Assembly (NCBI GenBank): GCA_947626435.1
Contig: CANQSB010000023.1
Span: 1-49,744 of the forward strand
DNA: 49,744 bases
Reading direction: 5' to 3'
DNA from: an uncultured Lachnospiraceae bacterium
Lineage (GTDB): Bacteria; Bacillota; Clostridia; Lachnospirales; Lachnospiraceae
The number at the start of each line of letters is the position of its first letter. Position 1 is the stretch's first letter. A program made the translations under genes and the position numbers. Of this stretch, positions 1 to 8,396 are shown piece after piece. The notes below the pieces were generated by a model that saw only the letters and a program-made list of their open reading frames with translations, was not told the DNA's origin and searched no databases.

Positions 1-398
1 TACGATAACCAAGGGTGATGGTAAAACGTGCCTGTGATATGCACGTATTCGCTTGCCTGAAAAATCAGCAGTGTCAGGTAATAATATATTATAAGGAAGC
101 CTGCCGCTGACAGGCTAAGGACTATCACGCAAAACAACGTGCTGGAAAGGCTTCCGATGATTGTGTGATATGCGGCAGCTAGGGTAAAGGCTGTAAAGAG
201 CAGACTCAAAATTGCGGCAAGGGCAGTGTCTCTTTGTTCAATGTGTCCCTCGAATTTATCCTGGTGAATTTTGTAAAAAATATATGACAGCGCTATAAAA
301 AGCAGGATAGAGACTGGGCTTGCTGTGGATATGGAGCATATGCGCACTATGGCAAAAAGTGTGAGATAACTTTTGGCAAATACTTTTAACAGGGTCAT
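1..398 (-). CDS. Multi-pass membrane protein, N-terminal fragment
   Basis: The reading frame starts at the ATG at 398, behind a GGAGG ribosome binding site, and runs off the left edge after about 132 codons. The visible part is hydrophobic, with about three or four likely membrane segments (near residues 6-22, 28-42, 60-80 and 85-112) and a short charged loop around residues 44-57. It ends in an HPWL motif before another expected hydrophobic stretch. N-termini of this style occur in large clostridial membrane proteins of the DUF6020 or glycosyltransferase-39-like type, but the assignment is a guess because the diagnostic part lies outside the window. It is transcribed divergently from hisC and has its own promoter. 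Confidence 0.7.
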   Translation of the reverse strand, partial: MTLLKVFAKSYLTLFAIVRICSISTASPVSILLFIALSYIFYKIHQDKFEGHIEQRDTALAAILSLLFTAFTLAAAYHTIIGSLSSTLFCVIVLSLSAAGFLIIYYYLTLLIFQASEYVHITGTFYHHPWLS

Positions 399-441
399 AA
401 ATACCTCCGTATCGGGGAAAATTTACAAGTTGCATAAATTA

Positions 442-470
442 ATAATAGAATGAAATTTCATTATAGTCAA
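442..470 (-). promoter_or_regulatory. Sigma-A promoter for the leftward membrane gene
   Basis: Read on the minus strand, TTGACT (470-465) and TATTAT (447-442) are separated by exactly 17 bases. The spacer contains a perfect 14-bp palindrome, AATGAAATTTCATT, at 449-462. This is a plausible operator between two divergent transcription units. Confidence 0.6.
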
Positions 471-476
471 CAAACA

Positions 477-505
477 TTGCATTAATTGTTAATTTCTGGT
501 ATACT
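477..505 (+). promoter_or_regulatory. Sigma-A promoter for hisC
   Basis: TTGCAT (477-482) and TATACT (500-505) are spaced by 17 bases. A TG one base upstream of the -10 makes it an extended -10 promoter. It lies 40 bases before the hisC start. Confidence 0.65.
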
Positions 506-544
506 AAATTTCGATTTATGTAAAAACAGGAGGGGAAACACGCT

Positions 545-1603
545 ATGAACTGGGAAAACAATGTGCGCAGGGTAGTGCCGTATGTCGCGGGCGAACAGCC
601 ACAAAATCCAAAGGTTATCAAGCTCAACACGAATGAATGCCCATATCCGCCCTCGCCCAAGGTCACTGAGGCGCTGAGAGGATATGATACGGACAACCTT
701 AGAAAATACCCTGATATGAATATCACGCCGCTTGTCAACTCTCTGGCAGAGTTTCATGGTATTTCGCCCGAGCGGATTTTTGTAGGCATAGGTTCGGACG
801 ATGTGCTTTCGATGGCGTTTATGACCTTTTTTAATTCGAACAAGCCTATACTTTTTCCTGATGTCACATATTCATTTTATGACGTATGGGCGGATTTATA
901 CAAAATTCCATATGAATGTCAACCGCTTGATGAGGGTTTTAACATAGTAAAGACTGATTATTTCAAGGAAAATGGCGGCATAGTAATAGCAAATCCCAAC
1001 GCGCCGACGGCAATTCTTGCAAAAGTGTCTGATTTGGAGGAGATTATACAGGCAAATCCCAATTCTGTCGTGATAATAGATGAGGCGTATATAGATTTTG
1101 CGATTGAGGTTAAGGACAGCTGCCTGCCGCTTATCGATAAGTACGACAATCTGCTTGTGACGAGGACTTTTTCAAAATCGCGCTCGATGGCGGGGATGCG
1201 TATAGGCTACGCGTGCGGCTGCGAAAAGCTTATAAAGTATTTGAATGACGTAAAGTTTTCGTTTAATTCTTACACGCTGAGCACGCCTGCGATTTTGGCA
1301 GGAGCTGCGTCGGTAAAGGACAACTATTATTTTGTCAGCACATGCAATAAGGTAAAGGCGACAAGAACCAGGATATTTCAGGAGCTGCAGCGCCTTGGTT
1401 TTGAGGAGACGGTTTCGAGCACGAACTTTTTATTCGCGGCGCACGAAAGGGTTCCCGCCCGGCAGATTTTTGACGCGTTGAAAGAAAACGGCATTTATGT
1501 AAGGCACTGGAATAAGCCGAGGATTGACAATTTCCTGCGCATCACGGTCGGCACTGACGAGGAGATGGATACGCTTGTCGCGTTTCTGAAAAGCTATTTG
1601 TAA
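545..1603 (+). CDS. hisC: Histidinol-phosphate aminotransferase
   Basis: This is a PLP-dependent class I/II aminotransferase that converts imidazole-acetol phosphate and glutamate to histidinol phosphate in histidine synthesis. The 352 residues match the usual length. The N-terminal KLNTNECPYPPSP segment, the IANPNAPTA motif (about residues 149-157), the DEAYIDF motif and the PLP-binding lysine (K211, in TFSKSRSMAG) are all visible. A strong AGGAGGGG site lies about 9 bases before the ATG. No other his gene is nearby, so it sits outside a his operon. HisC-like enzymes can have relaxed specificity for aromatic substrates, so the exact substrate is inferred from family resemblance. Confidence 0.9.
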   Translation: MNWENNVRRVVPYVAGEQPQNPKVIKLNTNECPYPPSPKVTEALRGYDTDNLRKYPDMNITPLVNSLAEFHGISPERIFVGIGSDDVLSMAFMTFFNSNKPILFPDVTYSFYDVWADLYKIPYECQPLDEGFNIVKTDYFKENGGIVIANPNAPTAILAKVSDLEEIIQANPNSVVIIDEAYIDFAIEVKDSCLPLIDKYDNLLVTRTFSKSRSMAGMRIGYACGCEKLIKYLNDVKFSFNSYTLSTPAILAGAASVKDNYYFVSTCNKVKATRTRIFQELQRLGFEETVSSTNFLFAAHERVPARQIFDALKENGIYVRHWNKPRIDNFLRITVGTDEEMDTLVAFLKSYL

Positions 1604-1646
1604 TTTATAATGATTTTGTGATAATTTTATGGTAATGGAGGTAAAA

Positions 1647-2504
1647 ATGAAGGAATTTATTTTAAACATTTTAAGAGGAATTGTGGTGGGGCTTGCAAAT
1701 GTAATCCCCGGAGTGAGCGGCGGCACTATGATGGTGTCAATGGGCATATATGACAAGCTGATACTGGTGCTTACGCATTTTATCAAGCGCATAAAGGAGG
1801 CAGTGGCGCTGCTTGTCCCTATAGGGATAGGCATGCTGCTTGCGATAGCGATTTTTTCAAAGCTGTTTTCGGAGATATTTTTCCCGAAATATCCGCTGCA
1901 GACAAACCTTTTGTTTATCGGCTTGATTTTGGGCGGGCTGCCAGCCATTTACAGCAAGGTTAAGGGCAATACTGTGAAAACTCCGCATATTATAGCGTTT
2001 GCGGCATTTTTTGCGCTTGTCGTAGGTCTGGCGCTTGTGGGCGAGGGCAGCGGCGCGGCGGCTGATACGTCGTTTAGCTTTTTTAATGAGATAAAGATTT
2101 TTGTTGTAGGCGTTATCGCGGCGGCGACTATGGTTATTCCCGGCGTGAGCGGCTCGATGATTATGATGATTTTAGGGTATTATACGACTATTATTGACAC
2201 TATCAATGCTTTTATTGACGCGCTGAGGGCGTTTGACATAGGCGCTATGCTTGACACTTTTACGCTGCTTGTACCGTTTGGTATTGGCGTGGTTGTAGGT
2301 ATTGTGGCTGTGGCTAAGCTGATTGAGTTTATATTGAAGAAATACACGCTTATTGCGTACTGGGCGATTATCGGGCTTATTGTGGCGTCGCCATTTGCGA
2401 TACTTATTATGATGGAGATAGGCTCTGTGGGCATCGCTCAGGTATTGGTGGGCGCTGTGCTGCTTGTCGTAGGATTTCTGGTGTCATTTAAGCTTGGCGA
2501 GTAA
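1647..2504 (+). CDS. DUF368 family polytopic membrane protein
   Basis: This is a hydrophobic protein of about 285 residues with roughly eight membrane segments and no catalytic motif. It shows the DUF368 signature: an N-terminal GLANVIPGVSGGTM motif, repeated in degenerate form as VIPGVSGSMIM near the middle, which indicates an internally duplicated fold. The ATG at 1647 is preferred over the upstream in-frame ATG at 1629 because GGAGG at 1637-1641 is spaced five bases from it. Some DUF368 proteins have been linked to undecaprenyl-phosphate (C55-P) recycling across the membrane; whether this one does the same is inference. It follows hisC after about 40 bases. Confidence 0.85.
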   Translation: MKEFILNILRGIVVGLANVIPGVSGGTMMVSMGIYDKLILVLTHFIKRIKEAVALLVPIGIGMLLAIAIFSKLFSEIFFPKYPLQTNLLFIGLILGGLPAIYSKVKGNTVKTPHIIAFAAFFALVVGLALVGEGSGAAADTSFSFFNEIKIFVVGVIAAATMVIPGVSGSMIMMILGYYTTIIDTINAFIDALRAFDIGAMLDTFTLLVPFGIGVVVGIVAVAKLIEFILKKYTLIAYWAIIGLIVASPFAILIMMEIGSVGIAQVLVGAVLLVVGFLVSFKLGE

Positions 2505-2585
2505 ATTGAGGATTTCTAAAGCTTTAAGGCGGAATAAGACAAGCTGCCAAAAGGCTGGGGTTTGCATCAAGAATGGGGAATTAGT

Positions 2586-3344
2586 ATGGAGGCGTATTCG
2601 GATTTTGCGTCGGTGTATGATGAGCTGATGGACGATGTGCCATATGAGCAGTGGCTTGAAAATATCGTGGGCGAGCTTGCGTGTTACGGTATAAATGACG
2701 GGCTTGTGCTGGAGCTTGGCTGCGGTACGGGGGAAATGACGCAGCGGCTTGCGAGGTGCGGTTTTGATATGATAGGAGTTGACTGCGCTGACGAGATGCT
2801 GAATATCGCTGTCCAAAAGCGGGAGGCGTCGGGGCTTGACATTCTTTATCTTAATCAGGATATGAGGGAGTTTGAGCTTTACGGCACTGTGCGCGCTGTA
2901 GTGAGCGTTTGCGACAGCATAAATTATCTGCTTGAAGATGAGGATATAACTGAATGTTTTCGGCTTGTGAACAATTATCTTGATATTGGCGGCATTTTTA
3001 TGTTTGATTTTAATACGCGGTACAAGTATGAAAGTGTTATTGGGGAGAGTGTGATTGCGGAAAATCGTGAGGACTGCAGCTTTATATGGGAGAATTATTT
3101 TGACTGTGAGACGGCTGTGAATGAGTATGACCTTACTATATTTAAAAGGGAGGAGAATGGGCTTTTTTCAAGGCATTGTGAGGTCCATTGTCAGAGGGGG
3201 TATACTTTGGAGGAGATGAAAAAATTTATTGCTGATGCGGGGCTTGAGTTTGTGAGGGCGTATGATGCGGATACGCTTTTGGAGGTTACTGAGGAAAGCG
3301 AACGGATATATTGCGTGGCGCGGGAACATGGGAAAGGAAAATGA
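2586..3344 (+). CDS. Class I SAM-dependent methyltransferase
   Basis: This is a cytosolic protein of about 252 residues. The SAM-binding motif I, LELGCGTGEMT, lies near residues 49-59, followed by motif II GVDCADEML. The middle contains a SVCDSINYLL segment typical of small-molecule or protein methyltransferases in the methyltransferase-25/11 group. The substrate cannot be read from the sequence. The ATG at 2586 was chosen because the upstream extension has no ribosome binding site and does not resemble the family's N-terminus. It ends four bases before hslO and probably shares a transcript with hslO and nadE. Confidence 0.8.
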   Translation: MEAYSDFASVYDELMDDVPYEQWLENIVGELACYGINDGLVLELGCGTGEMTQRLARCGFDMIGVDCADEMLNIAVQKREASGLDILYLNQDMREFELYGTVRAVVSVCDSINYLLEDEDITECFRLVNNYLDIGGIFMFDFNTRYKYESVIGESVIAENREDCSFIWENYFDCETAVNEYDLTIFKREENGLFSRHCEVHCQRGYTLEEMKKFIADAGLEFVRAYDADTLLEVTEESERIYCVAREHGKGK

Positions 3345-3348
3345 TTTT

Positions 3349-4221
3349 ATGGCTGATTATATTGTTAGGGCGACGGCGGCGGGAGCGCAGATAAGGGCTT
3401 TTGCGGCTACTACGAGGGCTTTGGTGGAAAGGGCGCGGCAGATACACAATTCTAGCCCTGTGGTGTCGGCGGGATTGGGGCGGCTTTTGACTGCGGGCGC
3501 TATGATGGGGAGTATGCTGAAAGGCGACGGGGATATTTTGACTTTGCAGATAAACTGTGATGGGCCAGTGAAAGGACTTACGGTTACGGCGGATTCCCAT
3601 GCGCGGGTCAAGGGGAGCGCTGTGGAGCCGCAGGTGATGCTGCCGCCGAATGCGCTTGGCAAGCTTGACGTGGGCGGAGCGGTAGGAAACGGCGTTTTGA
3701 GCGTGATAAAGGATATGGGACTAAAAGAGCCGTATGTCGGACAGACTCAGATACAGACGGGTGAGATTGCGGAAGATTTGACGTATTATTTTGCCACTTC
3801 CGAGCAGGTGCCGTCGGCAGTGGGGCTTGGCGTGCTTATGGAGAAGAACAACACGGTCAGGCAGGCGGGGGGATTTATCATACAGCTTATGCCGTTTGCG
3901 GAGGACGAGGTCATAAACAAGCTGGAGGAAAAGCTAAAGACGATGGACAGCGTGACGAATATTCTTGACGCGGGAAATACGCCCGAGCAGCTTTTGGAGC
4001 TTTTGCTGGGTGACTTGGGGCTTGAAATTACGGACACTTTGCCTGCGCAGTATTATTGCAATTGCAGCAGGGAGCGCGTGGAGCGGGCGCTTATAAGCAT
4101 TGGAAAAAAGGATTTGCAGGAGATGATTGACGACGCGAATCCGATAGAGGTAAGGTGTCAGTTTTGCGACAATGTTTATAATTTTGACACAGAGGATTTA
4201 AGGGAGCTTATAAAGAGGTGA
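3349..4221 (+). CDS. hslO: Hsp33 redox-regulated chaperonin
   Basis: Hsp33 is a holdase chaperone activated by oxidation of a zinc-bound cysteine cluster. The protein has 290 residues, as usual for the family. The four zinc ligands are present near the C-terminus as C237-N-C239 and C270-Q-F-C273. The N-terminal MADYIVRATAAGAQIRAFAA is typical. The ATG at 3349 has GGAAAGG about 10 bases upstream; an earlier in-frame start at 3262 would overlap the methyltransferase and is not supported. In a strict anaerobe this gene fits a role in surviving oxygen or bleach-type stress. Confidence 0.93.
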   Translation: MADYIVRATAAGAQIRAFAATTRALVERARQIHNSSPVVSAGLGRLLTAGAMMGSMLKGDGDILTLQINCDGPVKGLTVTADSHARVKGSAVEPQVMLPPNALGKLDVGGAVGNGVLSVIKDMGLKEPYVGQTQIQTGEIAEDLTYYFATSEQVPSAVGLGVLMEKNNTVRQAGGFIIQLMPFAEDEVINKLEEKLKTMDSVTNILDAGNTPEQLLELLLGDLGLEITDTLPAQYYCNCSRERVERALISIGKKDLQEMIDDANPIEVRCQFCDNVYNFDTEDLRELIKR

Positions 4222-4228
4222 TTTGCCA

Positions 4229-6190
4229 ATGAAGGACGGATTTGTAAAGGTAGCGGCGGCTACGCCTAAGATAAAGGTGGCGGATACGGTATACAATGCC
4301 GAAGCGATAGTGGACGTTATTCTGGAAGCCGGGGCGGGCGGGGCAAAAATCATAGTCCTGCCCGAATTATGCATTACGGGCTATACCTGTCATGACCTGT
4401 TTTTGCAGGAAAAGCTTCTGGATGGGGCGATAACGGCGCTTTTGGAAATTGCGAAGAAGACGGCGGGCGTGGATGCGCTCATTTTTGTGGGGCTTCCTTT
4501 TGAAAAGGATGGAAAGCTCTACAATGTGGCGGCAGCGTTAAAGGATGGCAAGGCGCTCGGTTTTGTCCCCAAGAGCTGCATACCGTCGTATGGGGAATTT
4601 TACGAGACCAGGCATTTTGCGGCGGGAAATAGCTCGCCTGAAATGGTGGGCGTGGACGGCTATGAAGTCCCGTTTGGCACTGATATTTTGTTTGAGTGCG
4701 GCAGCGTGAAAGGGATGAAGGTTGCCTGCGAGCTGTGCGAGGACGTATGGAGCGCATATACGCCATCTACGCGGCATGCGCTTGCAGGGGCAAACGTCAT
4801 TGTCAATCTTTCGGCGAGCAATGACCTCATCGGCAAGGACGCTTACCGCGAGGAGCTTGTGAAGGCTACGAGCGCAAGGCTTTTGTCAGGCTATATCTAT
4901 GCGAGCGCGGGTGACGGCGAATCCACGCAGGACATGGTTTTCGGCGGTCATGACATAATTGCGGAAAACGGTTCTGTGCTTGCGCAGAGCAAGCTTTTTT
5001 CGGCAGGGATAGTTTATGCGGATTTGGATATAGCGAAGCTTAGAATGGAAAGGCGGCGCATGAATACCTTTGTGTCCGGAAGCTCGGAGGGATATGCTCG
5101 GATTTTGTTTTCATATAGCGATACTAGAGATACGAAGCTTTCGAGGGTATTTTCGCGCACGCCGTTTGTGCCAAGCAGCGAGGCGGAGAGAAACAAACGC
5201 TGCGAGCAGATTTTGTCTATTCAGGCAAACGGATTAAAAAAGCGTCTTGAGCATACGGGCGCGAAGTCGGCAGTTATCGGCATTTCGGGCGGTCTTGACT
5301 CGACGCTTGCGCTTATTGTGACGATGAGGGCGTTTGATATGCTGGGGCTTGACAGGAGCGGCATCAAGGCGGTGACGATGCCATGCTTTGGCACGACGGA
5401 CAGGACGTATGAGAACGCGTGTCGACTTGCGAGGGCATCGCGCGCCGAACTTATAGAGGTGGACATAAAGGCGTCAGTGTTGCAGCATTTCAGGGATATA
5501 AGTCAGGATTTGGATAATCATGACGTGACTTATGAAAATGGGCAGGCAAGGGAGCGTACCCAGGTGCTTATGGATTTGGCGAACAAGACGGGCGGGCTTG
5601 TGATTGGTACGGGCGACATGTCGGAGCTTGCGCTTGGCTGGGCTACTTACAACGGCGACCACATGAGCATGTATGGCGTGAACGCGGGTGTGCCAAAGAC
5701 GCTCGTGCGCCATCTCGTGAAATACTGTGCCGACACATGGAAGGAAAATTACGGTTCGGATGACTGTGAAGCTTTGCCGTCCTGCGGCAGTCAGTTTTGC
5801 GATACGCTTCTGGACGTGCTCGACACGCCTGTAAGCCCTGAGCTTCTGCCGCCTGAAAACGGCGTCATTTCGCAAAAGACGGAGGACTTGGTAGGACCGT
5901 ATGAGCTGCACGACTTCTTCTTATATTATATGCTGCGCTGCGCTTATCCGCCTGCAAAAATCTTCCGTATTGCGCTGGAGGTATTTGAAGGTGATTATGA
6001 CAGGAGTGTCATTTTAAAGTGGCTGAAAACATTTTACAGGCGGTTTTTTGCGCAGCACTTCAAACGCTCGTGCCTGCCCGACAGCCCCAAGGTGGGCAGC
6101 GTCGCGTTGTCGCCCAGAGGGGATTTGCGTATGCCGTCGGACGCGGCGGCGCGCGTTTGGCTTGATGAGATTGAGCTACTGCACATTTAA
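4229..6190 (+). CDS. nadE: Glutamine-dependent NAD(+) synthetase
   Basis: This enzyme catalyses the last step of NAD synthesis, amidating deamido-NAD with ammonia released from glutamine. The 653-residue two-domain form is complete. An N-terminal nitrilase-type glutaminase carries the Glu (LPELCITGYTCHDLF), Lys (FVPKSCIPSYGEFYE) and Cys (VACELCEDVW) triad. A C-terminal synthetase has the ATP pyrophosphatase P-loop ISGGLDSTLAL and the GTGDMSELALGWATYNGDH segment. The ATG at 4229 follows AGAGGTG by eight bases; the TTG at 4223 is a weaker alternative. The 3' end overlaps the converging gene by 15 bp. Confidence 0.93.
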   Translation: MKDGFVKVAAATPKIKVADTVYNAEAIVDVILEAGAGGAKIIVLPELCITGYTCHDLFLQEKLLDGAITALLEIAKKTAGVDALIFVGLPFEKDGKLYNVAAALKDGKALGFVPKSCIPSYGEFYETRHFAAGNSSPEMVGVDGYEVPFGTDILFECGSVKGMKVACELCEDVWSAYTPSTRHALAGANVIVNLSASNDLIGKDAYREELVKATSARLLSGYIYASAGDGESTQDMVFGGHDIIAENGSVLAQSKLFSAGIVYADLDIAKLRMERRRMNTFVSGSSEGYARILFSYSDTRDTKLSRVFSRTPFVPSSEAERNKRCEQILSIQANGLKKRLEHTGAKSAVIGISGGLDSTLALIVTMRAFDMLGLDRSGIKAVTMPCFGTTDRTYENACRLARASRAELIEVDIKASVLQHFRDISQDLDNHDVTYENGQARERTQVLMDLANKTGGLVIGTGDMSELALGWATYNGDHMSMYGVNAGVPKTLVRHLVKYCADTWKENYGSDDCEALPSCGSQFCDTLLDVLDTPVSPELLPPENGVISQKTEDLVGPYELHDFFLYYMLRCAYPPAKIFRIALEVFEGDYDRSVILKWLKTFYRRFFAQHFKRSCLPDSPKVGSVALSPRGDLRMPSDAAARVWLDEIELLHI

Positions 6191-6772
6191 GCTTTCTGAA
6201 AGCTGTGCGGGCGAGTCGGCGTTTTCCGACGCGCGGGCTTTTTCGAGCAAATCGGATATGGTGTTCAACAAAAGCATAGATGTGTAACGGCTTTCCTCTG
6301 CATATGTCACATTGTCGAGGCTCTGCTGCTCGATTATCTCGGACGACAATTCGGAAAGCGTAGGCTGCATAAGCGGATACATTGTCGCTACGGCATCGTC
6401 TATATTTGTGAATGTTATGGAATTGATGTGGTTCTTATCAACGGTGAGCTGCAGTTCTACGGCAGAGCTTCCAAGCTGCAAAACGCCGGTGTATATGCCG
6501 GGCACATAGAGCTGCGCCGTGTCGTATGCATCCTGTGGCTGCTGTGTTTCCTGCAGTAAGCTCTGCTTATTGGATTCGGTTGCGGGAGCCTGCAAATCCT
6601 GGGTCGGCTGCGTGTTCTGCGGCGTCTGCGTAGGGCTTGCCTTGGAACCATTTCCGGACGGCGCAAATATAGATACCGCCACCAGTATAATAAGTATACT
6701 CACTATTAAAAGGACGACAGAATAAACTATTTCCTTTGAACGAAGGACAACAATTTTTGTGCTAGAGCTCAT
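6176..6772 (-). CDS. Membrane-anchored protein with degenerate FMN-binding-like domain
   Basis: The protein has about 198 residues. An N-terminal membrane anchor (about residues 17-38) is followed by a Ser/Thr/Gln/Pro-rich linker (about 40-90) and an extracellular domain. The domain begins YVPGIYTGVLQLG and ends SRYTSMLLLNTISDLLEKA, which resembles the start and the DGATYTS region of FMN-binding domains (RnfG/NqrC style). The conserved GAT of the flavin site is replaced by EESR, so covalent FMN binding is doubtful. The ATG at 6772 is preferred because GGAG is eight bases away; the ATG at 6778 is too close. The gene converges on nadE and overlaps its 3' end. The function is unknown. Confidence 0.65.
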   Translation of the reverse strand: MSSSTKIVVLRSKEIVYSVVLLIVSILIILVAVSIFAPSGNGSKASPTQTPQNTQPTQDLQAPATESNKQSLLQETQQPQDAYDTAQLYVPGIYTGVLQLGSSAVELQLTVDKNHINSITFTNIDDAVATMYPLMQPTLSELSSEIIEQQSLDNVTYAEESRYTSMLLLNTISDLLEKARASENADSPAQLSESLNVQ

Positions 6773-6842
6773 TATCATAACTCCGTTTAGCTTTCTTTTT
6801 ATCAAGATATGAGAAGGGCGGCGCGAATATGATTAATCAAGG

Positions 6843-6871
6843 TTGACAAAATCAAAATTTCCTATTAAATT
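6843..6871 (+). promoter_or_regulatory. Sigma-A promoter for glnA
   Basis: A consensus TTGACA (6843-6848) is followed after 17 bases by TAAATT (6866-6871). The predicted transcript begins near 6878, giving a leader of about 100 nt before the glnA ATG. Confidence 0.55.
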
Positions 6872-6892
6872 ATAGGGTAGAAAAATCAAAAA

Positions 6893-6940
6893 CAGCGGCA
6901 TTGCATTGGTTGACAGAGGGCTGCGGTTAATGGTAACCAC
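6893..6940 (+). promoter_or_regulatory. Candidate ANTAR-responsive leader of glnA
   Basis: Hairpin GGTT-AATGGT-AACC (6925-6938) has a six-base loop with A at position 1 and G at position 4, the pattern known for ANTAR target hairpins. About 20 bases upstream a second six-base segment, ATTGCA (6900-6905), has the same A1/G4 pattern, but its flanking stem is weak (CAGC against GGTTG with mismatches). An ANTAR regulator is encoded just downstream of glnA. No clear terminator follows the hairpins, so the mechanism is uncertain. Confidence 0.35.
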
Positions 6941-6978
6941 ATAAATATAAAGCTTGTTATGAAAGGAATGGTACGGCT

Positions 6979-8313
6979 ATGTCAAAATATACGAAACAGG
7001 ACATCATCAGAATCATAGAGGAGGAGGACGTCGAGTTTATCCGTATGCAGTTTACGGATATAGAGGGCAATTTTAAAAATGTGGCTATCACATCGAGCCA
7101 GTTGGAAAAAGCCCTCAACAACGACTGTATGTTTGACTGCTCACTGGTAGAGGGCATGCTTCCCGCTGAAAATGCCGATATGTACCTATACCCCGATATT
7201 GATACTTTTACCATATTTCCATGGCGCCCGCAGCAAGGCAAGGTCGCGCGGTTTATCTGCGATATCTACAATGCCGACCGTACACCGTATGAGGGCGATT
7301 GCCGCTACATACTGAAAAAGGCAATCAAAGAGGCTGAAGCGTTGGGGCTTACATTTGAAATAGGACCGGAATGTGAATTCTTCCTGTTCAACGCCGACGA
7401 GGACGGCAGACCTACCACAAACACGAACGAGCAGGCAGGCTATTTCGATGTAGCTCCGCTTGACAACGGAGAGAACGCAAGGCGCGATATAGTGCTTATG
7501 CTTGAGGAGATGGGATTTGAAGTGGAGGCGTCCCACCATGAAAAAGCGCCCTCGCAGCATGAGATTGACTTCAAATATGACGAGGCGCTGAAGACGGCGG
7601 ACAATATCATGACGTTTAAACTCGCAATAAAGACGATAGCCAAGCACCATGGGCTGCACGCTACCTTTATGCCCAAGCCCCGCAAGGAGTTCTGCGGTTC
7701 GGGCATGCACATCAACATTTCAATCAAAAAGGACGGCAGGAATATTTTTGACAATCCCGAGGATGCGCATGGATTAAGCAGGGAGGCGTATTATTTCATA
7801 GGCGGACTTATGCGTCACATAAAGGGCATCTGTGCCGTAACGAATCCGCTTGTAAATTCATATAAGCGTTTGAAACCCGGCTTTGAGGCGCCCGTATTTA
7901 TCACATGGAGCACGAAGGGCGTAAATACGCTTATCAGGATTCCCGCTTCAAGGGGAGAGCATACGAGGATAGAACTGAGAAGCCCTGACCCCGCTGCCAA
8001 TCCGTATTTGGTGATAGCGGCGTGCCTGAAGGCGGGGCTTGACGGTATCAAAAATAAAATCGAGCCGCTCGGCGACGAGATGACGGAAAACATAAACGCC
8101 ATTTCCAAGGAGGAGGCTGTGCAGCGCGGCGTGGAAAAGCTGCCCACAGACTTAAACGAGGCGTGCGCCGAGATGAAAAGGGACCCGCTTCTCAAAGAAC
8201 TGCTTGGCGACAAGGTTTTCAAGCAGTTTTATGACTCAAAGCGCGCGGCGTGGAAGGAGTACGATTCACAGGTCACAAGCTGGGAGATAGATTCATATCT
8301 TTACAAATTTTAG
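6979..8313 (+). CDS. glnA: Glutamine synthetase, type I
   Basis: This enzyme makes glutamine from glutamate, ammonia and ATP and is the centre of nitrogen assimilation. The 444-residue length and lack of the adenylylation region fit the GSI-alpha form of Firmicutes. Visible signatures are an EFIRMQFTDIEG-like N-terminus, FEIGPECEFFLF (metal ligands), SQHEIDF, the ATP-binding GSGMHINISI motif and a SFKLxPGxEAP-type segment read here as YKRLKPGFEAPVF. The ribosome binding site is GAAAGGAA, 10 bases upstream. The gene has its own promoter and leader and is followed by an ANTAR regulator, a pairing known in clostridia where the regulator responds to nitrogen state. Confidence 0.95.
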   Translation: MSKYTKQDIIRIIEEEDVEFIRMQFTDIEGNFKNVAITSSQLEKALNNDCMFDCSLVEGMLPAENADMYLYPDIDTFTIFPWRPQQGKVARFICDIYNADRTPYEGDCRYILKKAIKEAEALGLTFEIGPECEFFLFNADEDGRPTTNTNEQAGYFDVAPLDNGENARRDIVLMLEEMGFEVEASHHEKAPSQHEIDFKYDEALKTADNIMTFKLAIKTIAKHHGLHATFMPKPRKEFCGSGMHINISIKKDGRNIFDNPEDAHGLSREAYYFIGGLMRHIKGICAVTNPLVNSYKRLKPGFEAPVFITWSTKGVNTLIRIPASRGEHTRIELRSPDPAANPYLVIAACLKAGLDGIKNKIEPLGDEMTENINAISKEEAVQRGVEKLPTDLNEACAEMKRDPLLKELLGDKVFKQFYDSKRAAWKEYDSQVTSWEIDSYLYKF

Positions 8314-8343
8314 ATATATTTTCATTGCAAATATAAAAAAGCA

Positions 8344-8367
8344 GCATTTAAGCCGCGGGCTTGATGC
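8344..8367. promoter_or_regulatory. Stem-loop between glnA and the ANTAR gene
   Basis: GCAT-TT-AAGCC (8344-8354) pairs with GGCTT-G-ATGC (8358-8367) around a GCG loop. On the minus strand the hairpin is followed by a run of T (AAAAAA on the plus strand at about 8336-8341), so it looks more like a leftward terminator than a rightward one. No leftward gene ends here. It may instead attenuate or stabilise the glnA transcript. Confidence 0.4.
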
Positions 8368-8396
8368 CACAAAAAACTTTGTGTGGGGGTATATCG

